From NCBI GenBank assembly GCA_964425215.1, contig CAYRLW010000048.1, positions 1-26,437 of the forward strand: a stretch of 26,437 nt of DNA, read 5' to 3'. The DNA comes from CAYRLW01 sp964425215. Lineage in GTDB: Bacteria; Spirochaetota; Spirochaetia; Treponematales; Breznakiellaceae. Every line of letters begins with the position of its first letter. Within the stretch, counting starts at the first letter, position 1. The notes beneath the pieces are model-generated. The model did no database searches. It was not told where the DNA came from and saw only the letters and a program-made list of their open reading frames with translations. Shown piece after piece: positions 13,487 through 21,693 of this stretch. Position numbers and translations under genes: made by a program.

Positions 13487-15095
13487 ATGGGTTATAGACA
13501 ATTCCGGGTGTCCCAAATCGCCCTGCCCTTGGACGCGGATGCGCTGGATGTACAGAAACGGTTGTTAAAAATGATCCGTTTAGAAGCCTCCGCTTTGAAC
13601 GGTTTTTGGATAGAGAAAAAATCCGTGGACGCACGGAAAAAAAGCGATATCAAATTGGTGTACGGTGTTCGCTTCCAAGTGGAAGAAAGCCTGTCCAAAC
13701 GAATCTCCCCTGGGGTAGCCCTTCCGGTACGTGAAGAACCGCCCTACCGCGCTCCAGTCCCCCGGCGGCCCTTTCCCGAACGGCCCGTGGTCGTGGGCGC
13801 CGGCCCCGCGGGGCTCTTTGCGGCCCTGGTATTAGCGGAAGCGGGGGTTCGGCCGCTGGTTTTGGAACGGGGCGAGGCGGTGGAGGATAGGGAAAAACGG
13901 GTTTCCGTGTATATCCAGGGCGGCGAGCTGAACGAGGAATCGAATATCCAATTTGGGGAAGGCGGGGCCGGTACCTATTCGGATGGAAAATTAACCACCG
14001 GGGTAAAGGACGATGGGGGCCGGAATCGAAGGGTGATAGAGGAACTTATCGCCGCGGGGGCCGATCCAGAGATCGGTGTGGTGGCCAAACCCCACGTGGG
14101 GACCGACCGTTTGGTTCGCGTGGTGGCGGGCCTTCGGAAGCGTATCGAAACGCTGGGGGGGGGAGTTTCGTTTTAACACCCGGATGGACGGTTTGATTGT
14201 CCAGGATGGTCAAATCCGGGGTGTCATTATCCATGGGAACGAAACCCTGCCCACGGAAACGGTAATCCTGGCTCCCGGCCACAGCGCCAGGGATACCTAC
14301 GGGGCGTTAAACCGTTTGGGCGTCCTGATGGAAACCAAAGCCTTTGCGGTGGGGCTACGGATTGAACATCCCCAGGAGCTTATCTCCCGTAGTCAGTACG
14401 GTGAACGGTGGGAACATCCCGCTTTGCCCGTGGCGGAGTATAAACTCGCCGCCAGGACCGAGGATCAACGGGGGGTGTACAGTTTTTGCATGTGTCCCGG
14501 AGGCACGGTGGTTAACGCAGCTTCGGAGCGGGGTGGGGTGGTTTGCAACGGGATGAGCGATTTTGCCAGAAATGGGAGAAATGCCAATTCGGCGGTCGTG
14601 GTGGCGGTGGCTCCCCAGGACTATTATCCCTCCTTTTCCACAGCGGGTCCCCTGGCGGGTATGGAATTTCAGCGCCAATGGGAGCGGGCCGCCTTTCTCG
14701 CCGGAGGGAGCAATTATAGCTTACCCGTACAGTTGCTGGGGGATTTCGCCGATCGAAGGGCCAGTACGGCCCTGGGTGCCGTTATCCCCACGGCCCAGCG
14801 GGGGTGGCGTTTTGCGGATCTATCCGTCTGTCTTCCGCCCTTTGTTTTCCGTGGACTTTTACAGGGGTTGTCCCGTTTTGGACGGTCTCTGGAAGGGTTC
14901 GATCGGCGGGACGCGGTTTTAACGGGGGTGGAAACCCGAACCTCATCCCCGGTCAGGATAAAACGGGATGAAACGTACCAGGCCTCCCTCCGGGGCTTGT
15001 ATCCCGCTGGCGAAGGGGCAGGGTACGCGGGGGGCATCATGTCCGCCGCCATGGATGGCATGCGGGCCGCCGAGATGGTCCTCCGTTCCCATTGA
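13487..15095 (+). pseudogene. FAD-dependent oxidoreductase (COG2509-like), frameshifted at a G9 tract
   Basis: Two overlapping frames together encode one protein of about 535 residues. The first frame (13487-14176, 229 residues) has an N-terminal extension and the FAD-binding GAGPAG (104-109), then VLERGEAVEDR and GGAGTYSDGKLTTG. The second, shifted frame runs from about 14160 to 15095 and carries FNTRMDG, LAPGHSARDTYGAL, FCMCPGGTV and the C-terminal FAD motif GEGAGYAGGIMSAAMDGMRAA. The switch falls at nine consecutive G residues (14155-14163): eight would give an uninterrupted protein, while nine stop translation at 14176. The rest is intact and well conserved, so this may be a phase-variable gene, a sequencing error or a recent loss. 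The product is predicted to be a flavoprotein dehydrogenase of unknown substrate. ApbE follows directly. Confidence 0.85.
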
Positions 15096-15121
15096 AGTTT
15101 TCCCCTCCAATTGGATATTCT
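15092..15121 (+). promoter_or_regulatory. possible promoter of apbE, leaderless type
   Basis: TTGAAG (15092-15097), 18 bases and TATTCT (15116-15121) lie just before the ATG at 15128, leaving six bases between the -10 box and the start codon. No Shine-Dalgarno sequence is present. It would allow apbE expression independently of the frameshifted gene upstream. Confidence 0.4.
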
Positions 15122-15127
15122 GGGCTC

Positions 15128-16165
15128 ATGAAAGTAGCGTATACCAGGAAAGTCCTGTGGATATCTTTTGTGTTTCTTCTTTTTTTAGTGTCCCTTCTTT
15201 CGGGGTGTTCCAAGCCTATGGACGCCCAGACCGAGTACGTTCTTGGTACCATCTGCACGGTAAACCTGTTTGACCGGGGTACCCCGGAAATATACCACGA
15301 AATATTCGCCCGTCTTAGGGAAATTGATGATCGGATGAGCGCTAATAAGGCCGATACGGACGTGGATAGGATAAATAAAAACGCGGGTATAGCCCCCGTC
15401 AAGGTTCACCATGATGTGGTCAGCGTGGTTTCTGAGGCCCTCCACTTTGCCGATATCTCCGATGGAGCCTTTGACCCCTCGGTGGGGCCCCTGGTGAACC
15501 TGTGGGGTATCGGGACCGATGGGGCCCACGTTCCGGAGCCCCAGGAAATTGCAAAAACCCTGCCCTTGATCAACTGGCGAGACGTGGTGGCGGACCTGAA
15601 CGCCGAAACGGTATACCTTAAACGCCCCGGTATGCGCCTGGATTTGGGGGCCATAGCCAAGGGGTACGCCGCAGACGAAGTGGCTCGGATCGTGAAAGAC
15701 CATGGGATTCCCCGGGCTATTATCGATTTGGGGGGCAATGTCCTGGCGTACGGGTCGAAAAAAGACGGATCCCCCTGGCGAATCGGTATTCAAGACCCCC
15801 TGGGAAACCGGGGCTCCTATATTGGCATAGTCCAGGTATCCAATAAAACCCTGGTTACCTCGGGGGTGTACGAGCGTTTTTTTATTAAGGATGGAAAACG
15901 GTACCATCATATCCTTTCAACCAAGGACGGGTACCCGGTTCAGAATGGTTTGGATTCGGTAACCATAATCGGTGACCGGTCCATCGACGCGGACGGCCTT
16001 TCCACCACCGTTTTCGCCTTAGGCTACGAGCGGGGTAAGGAGTTGGTGGAATCTCTTCCCTCGGTGGAGGCAATCTTTGTTTTTAACGATAAAACCATAA
16101 AGGCCACCTCGGGGGTGGAGAAAAACTTTAAATTGGAAAATTCCGCGTATACCCTGGTGGAATAG
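15128..16165 (+). CDS. apbE: FAD:protein FMN transferase, lipoprotein (ApbE/Ftp family)
   Basis: This 345-residue enzyme is predicted to attach FMN from FAD to Ser/Thr of target flavoproteins on the outer face of the inner membrane. Treponema pallidum Ftp (TP0796) is a related lipoprotein that also hydrolyses FAD. The N-terminus is a lipoprotein signal with lipobox LSGC, giving lipidation at Cys27. Family motifs follow: DGAFDPSVGPLVNLWG (112-127), LDLGAIAKGYAAD (171-183), DLGGN (200-204), HHILSTKDGYP (260-270) and the Mg-site region DADGLSTTVFALG (287-299). The ATG at 15128 is chosen because it starts the signal peptide; an in-frame TTG at 15092 overlaps the previous gene. No target protein with a flavinylation motif is seen nearby. 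Confidence 0.92.
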   Translation: MKVAYTRKVLWISFVFLLFLVSLLSGCSKPMDAQTEYVLGTICTVNLFDRGTPEIYHEIFARLREIDDRMSANKADTDVDRINKNAGIAPVKVHHDVVSVVSEALHFADISDGAFDPSVGPLVNLWGIGTDGAHVPEPQEIAKTLPLINWRDVVADLNAETVYLKRPGMRLDLGAIAKGYAADEVARIVKDHGIPRAIIDLGGNVLAYGSKKDGSPWRIGIQDPLGNRGSYIGIVQVSNKTLVTSGVYERFFIKDGKRYHHILSTKDGYPVQNGLDSVTIIGDRSIDADGLSTTVFALGYERGKELVESLPSVEAIFVFNDKTIKATSGVEKNFKLENSAYTLVE

Positions 16166-16214
16166 GGGAACGTCCTTCGTCTAGAAGGATCGGCATGTAT
16201 TATCCAGTTTCCCC

Positions 16215-16256
16215 CGGGCTTCTAAGGCCGTTCTTTTCCAAGCCTTTAGGGGCCCG
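16215..16256. terminator. hairpin between convergent apbE and PPIase genes
   Basis: CGGGC-TT-CTAAGGCC (16215-16229) can pair with AGCCTTTAG-GG-GCCCG (about 16241-16256) with small internal loops. It lies 50 bases past apbE and covers the stop codon of the PPIase gene on the minus strand. There is no clear U-tract on either side, so it is only a possible bidirectional end signal or 3' stabiliser. Confidence 0.35.
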
Positions 16257-17289
16257 TAATCTTAAGCAGTTCCATATCGAAGACGAGAAAGGTGTTGGGG
16301 GGAATGATGTTTTCCGCCCCCCGGTCCCCGTAGGCCAATTCGGGCGGTATAATGACAGTTCGTTTTTCGCCCTGCCGCATAGCCAGGGCTGTCTCTTCCC
16401 AACCGCTTATCAAAAGCCCCTTTCCTACCTGAAACTGTATCGGTCCGCCATGGTAGTCCGATCCGTCGAATACCTCGCCGGAAAGGAACCTCCCCTGGTA
16501 CTTCATCACCACCGTAGAACCCGGGGCGGGGGGATTGCCCGTCCCCGGTTTGGTAATAATATAGCGAAGCCCCGAGGGACTCGATTCTGCGTTGGGGAAT
16601 TTTTGAGCGATTATCGCTAAATCGCTGGCCCGTTTAGCTTTTTTTTGCGCCTCCACCACAAGCCACGCGTTTTTTACCAGGGCATCAAAAGTTCCCTGGT
16701 CCGCTTTAAAGGCCTGGGCGTCCTTCCCGTTTCTTATAATACCGATGGTTTCGATGGTATCCCCGGCTTTTATCCGGTTTACCGTGTCTTGCCCCTCCAC
16801 CACGTGACCAAAAACCGTATGCTTACCGTCCAACCAGGGGGTAGCCTTGTGGGTTATAAAGAATTGACTTCCGTTGGTGTTGGGCCCCGCGTTGGCCATG
16901 GATAGAATCCCCGGGCCGTCGTGCTTTAGGTCGTCCCGAATTTCATCGGGGAATTGGTACCCCGGCCCCCCTTTCCCGTTCCCCAGGGGGTCGCCCCCCT
17001 GGATCATGAAGTCCGGAATGACCCGGTGGAACGTTAACCCGTTGTAAAAAGGTTTTCCCCCCGTGACGCTGAGCTTACCTTCAGCCAGGGCTACAAAATT
17101 ACAAACCGTCATGGGAACCTTTTGATACTCCAATTGGACGATAATCGTCCCCTGGGTCGTCACAATGCGGGCAAAAAGGCCGTCGCCTAAGGCTGGGGTA
17201 TTTTCGGCGGCCCCCATCGAAGGGGTCCCTAGACATAGAAAAAAGAGAAACGTCAAAAGGGAGATCAAATAAGGGGACTGTTTTTTCAT
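16246..17289 (-). CDS. secreted dual peptidyl-prolyl isomerase, cyclophilin-FKBP fusion
   Basis: This 347-residue folding catalyst joins two unrelated prolyl isomerase domains. A signal peptide covers 1-27 (ending SMGAA). The cyclophilin domain (about 38-190) has FHRVIPDFMIQGGDP (87-101) with the catalytic Arg89, GPNTNGSQFF (135-144) and Trp152. A helical linker, 195-235, connects to the FKBP domain (about 237-346) with FDGSDYHG (274-281), Trp297 and AYGDRG (319-324). Cyclophilin-first fusions (CFBP) have been described from Treponema denticola, which supports the taxonomic guess. It probably acts in the periplasm on exported proteins. The ATG at 17289 is four bases after the kinase gene's stop, so it is the last gene of that transcript; its ribosome binding site is weak and translation is probably coupled. 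Confidence 0.95.
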   Translation of the reverse strand: MKKQSPYLISLLTFLFFLCLGTPSMGAAENTPALGDGLFARIVTTQGTIIVQLEYQKVPMTVCNFVALAEGKLSVTGGKPFYNGLTFHRVIPDFMIQGGDPLGNGKGGPGYQFPDEIRDDLKHDGPGILSMANAGPNTNGSQFFITHKATPWLDGKHTVFGHVVEGQDTVNRIKAGDTIETIGIIRNGKDAQAFKADQGTFDALVKNAWLVVEAQKKAKRASDLAIIAQKFPNAESSPSGLRYIITKPGTGNPPAPGSTVVMKYQGRFLSGEVFDGSDYHGGPIQFQVGKGLLISGWEETALAMRQGEKRTVIIPPELAYGDRGAENIIPPNTFLVFDMELLKITGP

Positions 17290-17293
17290 TGTG

Positions 17294-20017
17294 CTATAAC
17301 TCGCCCAGGGTATGCTGAACCTGCCGTTTTATGCCCCGAATCTCCCGTAGAAGCGCATCGGCGGAGGCTCCTATTCCATTAATATTTCCTTCGGTAGCCA
17401 TTTTCCTATACCGTTTAGCCAATTGCTGAGCCCGGATAGCCCCCAGGGGAGAAAAAATGCTGACCATACCGTGAAGCACCTCTACCGCTTCGGTCCAATT
17501 TCCCGAACCATGGGCCTGTTCGAATTTTTCCATTCGTTTTGGTAAATCTTGAGCAGTTATCATGAGTAAACGGCGGAATTCCTCTTCCGAAGCGGAAAAT
17601 TGTTTTCGAATTTTGTTGATATCAAAATATTCTTTATTCAGAACGACCTGATCGATGAGGGTTACCAGTTTTGTAATATTTACCGGCTTCCCTACATGAC
17701 CGTCAAAATCCGCCAATTGGGATCGGTCCATCATTTCATCCTGACTAAAGGCGGTTAACGCTATAATGGGAATATTGGGGTCGAATTCTATACCCGTATA
17801 CGACCGAATCGTTGAAACGGTAGCGATGCCGTCCATTCCGGGCATCTGTACATCCATGAGGATGGCGTCAAAGTCCCCGCTTTCCAGAGCTCTAAGAGCT
17901 TCGTATCCATCCTGAACGAGTTCTACCTGGTGCCCCGCCTTTTCCAAAAAGTATCGCAAATAATCCCTGTTAACGGGGTTATCCTCCGCCACCAGGATGG
18001 ATAATTTTTGTCGAGCAAAGGTAGATCCCTCCGCGTCCTCTGGCTTGTTAGGTCCGCTGGTGGAAATGGGGATGAAAAAGGAGAAGGTACTACCCACTCC
18101 AGGAGCGCTTTCCACGGTAATATCCCCCCCCATTTTTTGTACCAGTTCTTTAGAAATAGCGAGTCCCAGACCGGTTCCCGGATATTTTTTGCTGAGGGAT
18201 CCGTCGATTTGGCTAAAATGCTTAAATAACTTCTGTTGATCCGTGCCGGATATACCAATCCCCGTATCTTTGACCGATACGAAGAGGGCGGGCATATCGT
18301 CCTTTGCCCGAATCGCACAATGGATATAAATACTGCCCTGTTCGGTAAATTTGATGGCGTTGGAGACTAAATTAGTTACAACCTGGATAAACCGTCCCCG
18401 GTCGGTCTGTATGCGCGGGTATCCGCTATCTTCAATAATGAAATCGAAACGTAAGCCCTTCTCTTCCGCCATCGCCTTAAAAGGGCTTAGGGCTATTTCC
18501 AGACCCTCTTTAAGATCAAAATCCTCGTAATGGAGTTCGATGGATCGGGCTTCTATCTTTGAAAGATCCAATAAATCGTTGAGGATGTTCAAAAGCCCGT
18601 TTGCAGAGGCCTGAATCCCCTCCAGCCGGTCGATTTGGTCGGCCCGGGGATTTTCTTTTTTAAGGACCTCAGAGAGGGAAAGAATACCCCCCAGGGGGGT
18701 TCGCAGTTCGTGGCTTATATTGGCAAGGAATTCGCTTTTTGCTCGGCTCGCGTCTTCCGCCGCTTCCTTAGCCTGTAATAAAAGGTCATCCAGGGTCCGC
18801 TTCTGGCTGATATCTTCCATAAGGCAGAGGTAATGGGTAATTGAACCCCCGGGGGATCGGATCGTCGAAAGGATAATGGAACACCAGAAAGGAGCTCCCC
18901 CTTCCCGGGGACAAAGAAACTCGCCTTTCCAATCGAGCCCCGTTTTTATCGACGTTACCATATCCTCGTAGATCGGTTGACCGTCTCCCAAATATTCCTT
19001 TATTTTTGTTCCCAAGGCCCGCTCCGGTCCCGAACCGGTTAGGCTGAAAAACGTGGGATTTACGTATTCGATCACCAGATCCCGGTCTAAAATCGCCACA
19101 GCTACGGGACTTTGGTCCACCGCCTGGTACATTTTTCGGAGCATATCTTCGGATTTTCTTCGGAGGGTAATATCCCGAATAATACCCACGGTACCGACAA
19201 AGACCTTTTCCTTTACATTCCCCAAGGTTCGATAGGTTCCCGCGGCGGCGATTTCCCCGTAGGAAATGACCGATGCGATCACCTCTTTCCCCTGGGATAC
19301 GTTCGAGGTTTTTCTTTTGATCCTAAGCTCTAAATTTTCAGTTTTTCTATCCACACCCCGGCGTTCGTCGAACAATTTAGGGGCGTTTCGGGCTCCGGTT
19401 CGATTTTTTAGATAAAGGGGCAAAACCTGATCCCGGCTGACGTGGGGAACGTCCTCCTCGAACAGGATGGTTCCAAAGTGCTTGCCCATAAGTTCCGCCG
19501 GCGTGTACCCAAGGATTTTTACCGCCTGGTTTACAAAGGTAAAATTCCCGTTTACGTCCAATTCGTAGACGATATCCGGCAGGGCTTCCACCAGGTCTTC
19601 GTAGCGCTTTGAAACGTGGCTCAACTCGACCGCTAAACGCCGCCGAATCCGCCAAAGCCGGTATAAATAGGGTCCCACGGTGCTTCGCCAGTCCGGAGAA
19701 TCGGTGAGGATATAGTCCACCGCCCCGCCTTCAAGGGCTTCGTCCAAGGCCTCCTGGTCCTGGGAGCTTCCCACGGCGACGCAGGAGACGATGGGATACT
19801 GGAGGGCGATATCCCGGGCTCCGCCGTCGGAAAGATGGACCGATGAAAGTACAAAATCAAAGGGCGCGGTAATCAGGGCAGTCAGAGCTTCCGCGACGCT
19901 GGTTGCCTGCCCGGTATCCAGGGCCAAGTCCCCGTTTTTCAAGGTCCCCCGGAGGGCGGAAATTTCAGATGCATCCGAGAAAACTAATAGGGCGCGAAGA
20001 AGGGGGGACGATTCCAT
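17294..20017 (-). CDS. hybrid sensor histidine kinase with receiver and HPt domains
   Basis: This 907-residue cytoplasmic multidomain kinase has no membrane segment. In order: a receiver-like domain (about 5-115) whose phospho-acceptor position reads FVLSSVHL, Ser in place of Asp, so it is probably not phosphorylated; PAS 1 (about 140-285) with an insert near 205-265; PAS 2 (about 292-405); a coiled coil; HisKA with ISHELRTP and His436; HATPase with Asn553 (VSNAIKF), DTGIGI (584-589) and GTGLGLA (614-620); an intact receiver (672-790) with Asp722 and Lys777; and an HPt-like end with His849 in LHGMVSIFSPLGA, lacking the usual Lys-Gly after the His. A four-step phosphorelay is predicted. It lies between glpK and the PPIase gene. 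The signal and output regulator are unknown. Confidence 0.92.
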   Translation of the reverse strand: MESSPLLRALLVFSDASEISALRGTLKNGDLALDTGQATSVAEALTALITAPFDFVLSSVHLSDGGARDIALQYPIVSCVAVGSSQDQEALDEALEGGAVDYILTDSPDWRSTVGPYLYRLWRIRRRLAVELSHVSKRYEDLVEALPDIVYELDVNGNFTFVNQAVKILGYTPAELMGKHFGTILFEEDVPHVSRDQVLPLYLKNRTGARNAPKLFDERRGVDRKTENLELRIKRKTSNVSQGKEVIASVISYGEIAAAGTYRTLGNVKEKVFVGTVGIIRDITLRRKSEDMLRKMYQAVDQSPVAVAILDRDLVIEYVNPTFFSLTGSGPERALGTKIKEYLGDGQPIYEDMVTSIKTGLDWKGEFLCPREGGAPFWCSIILSTIRSPGGSITHYLCLMEDISQKRTLDDLLLQAKEAAEDASRAKSEFLANISHELRTPLGGILSLSEVLKKENPRADQIDRLEGIQASANGLLNILNDLLDLSKIEARSIELHYEDFDLKEGLEIALSPFKAMAEEKGLRFDFIIEDSGYPRIQTDRGRFIQVVTNLVSNAIKFTEQGSIYIHCAIRAKDDMPALFVSVKDTGIGISGTDQQKLFKHFSQIDGSLSKKYPGTGLGLAISKELVQKMGGDITVESAPGVGSTFSFFIPISTSGPNKPEDAEGSTFARQKLSILVAEDNPVNRDYLRYFLEKAGHQVELVQDGYEALRALESGDFDAILMDVQMPGMDGIATVSTIRSYTGIEFDPNIPIIALTAFSQDEMMDRSQLADFDGHVGKPVNITKLVTLIDQVVLNKEYFDINKIRKQFSASEEEFRRLLMITAQDLPKRMEKFEQAHGSGNWTEAVEVLHGMVSIFSPLGAIRAQQLAKRYRKMATEGNINGIGASADALLREIRGIKRQVQHTLGEL

Positions 20018-20049
20018 AACCCTAGACTAAATGGAAAGGGCGCTTAAAA

Positions 20050-21546
20050 TCAAGCGTCTTCGAAGGTTCGGGCGGTTTTAATCGCCCGATGCCACCGTTC
20101 AATCCGCCGGATTCGATCCTGTTCCCCCAGGTTTGGTTCAAAACGGCGACGGGTCCGCCAATTTTGTATGATATCCCGCTGGCCTTCCCAGTATCCCACC
20201 TCCAAGCCCGCCAGGTACGCCGCTCCCAGGGCGGTAATTTCCATCACCTCGGGTAAAATTACGGGCTTGTCTAGCAGGTTCGCCTGCTCCTGCATGAGGA
20301 AGGAATTGGTCGCCGCCCCTCCGTCGGCCTTCAATTCGGTGATTGGCCTGCCGTAATCCGCTTCCATCGCGTCGATCAGGTCCCGAGATTGGAACGCTAT
20401 GCTTTCCAGGGCCGCCCGCACCACGTGGGCCCGGTTGGACCCCCGTGTTAGGCCCACTATCGTTCCGCGAACATCCGAATCCCAGTACGGCGCCCCGAGA
20501 CCTACAAAGGCGGGGACTACCATTACCCCCCCCGTATCGGGGACCGAAAGGGCCAGGGCTTCGCTTTCTCCGGAATTGGAAATAAGGCCCAGCTCATCCC
20601 GAAGCCATTGCACCACCGCTCCGGCGATAAATACGGAACCTTCCAACGCGTAGGTGGTAGTTTTTCCCAATTGCCAGGCCACGGTGGTCAATAAATTCTG
20701 TTTGGAGGTAATCGCCGTGGAACCCGTATTCATCAGGGTAAAACAACCGGTCCCGTAGGTGTTTTTGACCGATCCCCCATCGAAACACGCATGACCAAAC
20801 AGGGATGCCTGTTGATCCCCCGCGCATCCGGTTATGGGGATAGGTCGGCCAAAAATTTCTTCCCTCGTGGTCGCGAAAAGCCCAGAAGAGGGGCGGACTT
20901 CCGGTAGGATAGCCCGACTTATGTTGAAGATTTTAAGGAGCCCATCGTCCCATTCGCCCGTATGGATATTGTACAACAAGGTTCGGGACGCGTTTGTCGC
21001 GTCGGTTAGGTGTTTACCCGTTAATTTATACAGTAACCATGAATCGATGGTTCCAAAGAGCAGTTCTCCCTTTTCGGCTCGAGCCTTAAGACCCGGAATT
21101 TCCTGGAAAAGCCACATCAATTTTGTGGCGGAAAAATAGGGATCCAGAACGAGGCCTGTTTTTTCCTTTATCGTCGAACTATGCCCTTGGGCTCGAAGTT
21201 CCCGGCATAGATCCGCTGAACGGCGGCACTGCCAGACGATGGCATTGTAGACCGGTTTGCCGGTATCCTTTTCCCAGAGGACCGTGGTTTCCCGTTGGTT
21301 GGTTATGCCGATGGCGGCTATTTGATCGGACGTTATCTGGGCTTGCGCTATAGCTTCCTGGGCCGACCGCAGTTGGGTATCCCAAATTTCCTCCGGGTCG
21401 TGTTCGACCCAGCCGGGTTTGGGATAAATTTGGCGGAAGGGTTTTTGGGAGATGCCGATAACGGATCCCAAATGGTTGAACACTATCGCTCTGGACGTGG
21501 TGGTCCCTTGGTCTAGGGCAAGAATATACCGCTCCGTGTTTGACAT
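20050..21546 (-). CDS. glpK: glycerol kinase
   Basis: This 498-residue enzyme, normal in length, phosphorylates glycerol with ATP to glycerol-3-phosphate in the cytoplasm. It feeds glycolysis and phospholipid synthesis. The N-terminal phosphate loop LDQGTTTSRA (11-20), the glycerol site NQRETT (83-88), the catalytic Asp244 in GCAGDQQASLFG (240-251) and the FGGY C-terminal motif GGAATNSFLMQEQANLL (about 418-434) are all present. Other FGGY kinases are excluded by the NQRETT and WVEHDP segments. The ATG at 21546 has GGAGG nine bases upstream. The sensor kinase follows after 32 bases and the PPIase after that; no glpF or glpD is adjacent. A hairpin (21593-21631) lies in the leader. Confidence 0.97.
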   Translation of the reverse strand: MSNTERYILALDQGTTTSRAIVFNHLGSVIGISQKPFRQIYPKPGWVEHDPEEIWDTQLRSAQEAIAQAQITSDQIAAIGITNQRETTVLWEKDTGKPVYNAIVWQCRRSADLCRELRAQGHSSTIKEKTGLVLDPYFSATKLMWLFQEIPGLKARAEKGELLFGTIDSWLLYKLTGKHLTDATNASRTLLYNIHTGEWDDGLLKIFNISRAILPEVRPSSGLFATTREEIFGRPIPITGCAGDQQASLFGHACFDGGSVKNTYGTGCFTLMNTGSTAITSKQNLLTTVAWQLGKTTTYALEGSVFIAGAVVQWLRDELGLISNSGESEALALSVPDTGGVMVVPAFVGLGAPYWDSDVRGTIVGLTRGSNRAHVVRAALESIAFQSRDLIDAMEADYGRPITELKADGGAATNSFLMQEQANLLDKPVILPEVMEITALGAAYLAGLEVGYWEGQRDIIQNWRTRRRFEPNLGEQDRIRRIERWHRAIKTARTFEDA

Positions 21547-21592
21547 AGACTATTTCCTCCAGCTAATAGAAGCTATTTCAAAAATGCCGCAA

Positions 21593-21642
21593 GAGGTTCT
21601 TTTAAAAGTAACAGACTTTTGAAAGAACCTCCGTATAGTATA
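21593..21642 (-). promoter_or_regulatory. glpK leader hairpin (repeat copy B) with upstream -10 box
   Basis: On the minus strand GAGGTTCTTTCAAAAGT (21631-21615) and ACTTTTAAAAGAACCTC (21609-21593) form a 17-bp stem with one G-U-type mismatch and a five-base loop. A TATACT (21642-21637) just upstream would start transcription about at the first base of the stem, though its -35 is poor. A hairpin at the 5' end could stabilise the mRNA. The arm is 16 of 18 identical with that at 2784-2801. Confidence 0.5.
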
Positions 21643-21656
21643 CCATGATTCACCGA

Positions 21657-21686
21657 TTGCGGAAGAATAATTCCTTGACGTATAAT
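21657..21686 (+). promoter_or_regulatory. promoter of the large hypothetical gene, predicted leaderless
   Basis: TTGCGG (21657-21662), 18 bases and a perfect TATAAT (21681-21686) precede the ATG at 21694 by seven bases. There is no room for a Shine-Dalgarno site, so the transcript should begin at or within two bases of the ATG. Confidence 0.6.
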
Positions 21687-21693
21687 CGGCCCA

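Noticed and set aside
18124..18131. C8 run (G8 in coding sense) in the sensor kinase as a phase-variation tract
   Set aside because: The reading frame is intact across it and encodes the conserved segment KMGGDITV; eight bases alone is weak evidence for switching.
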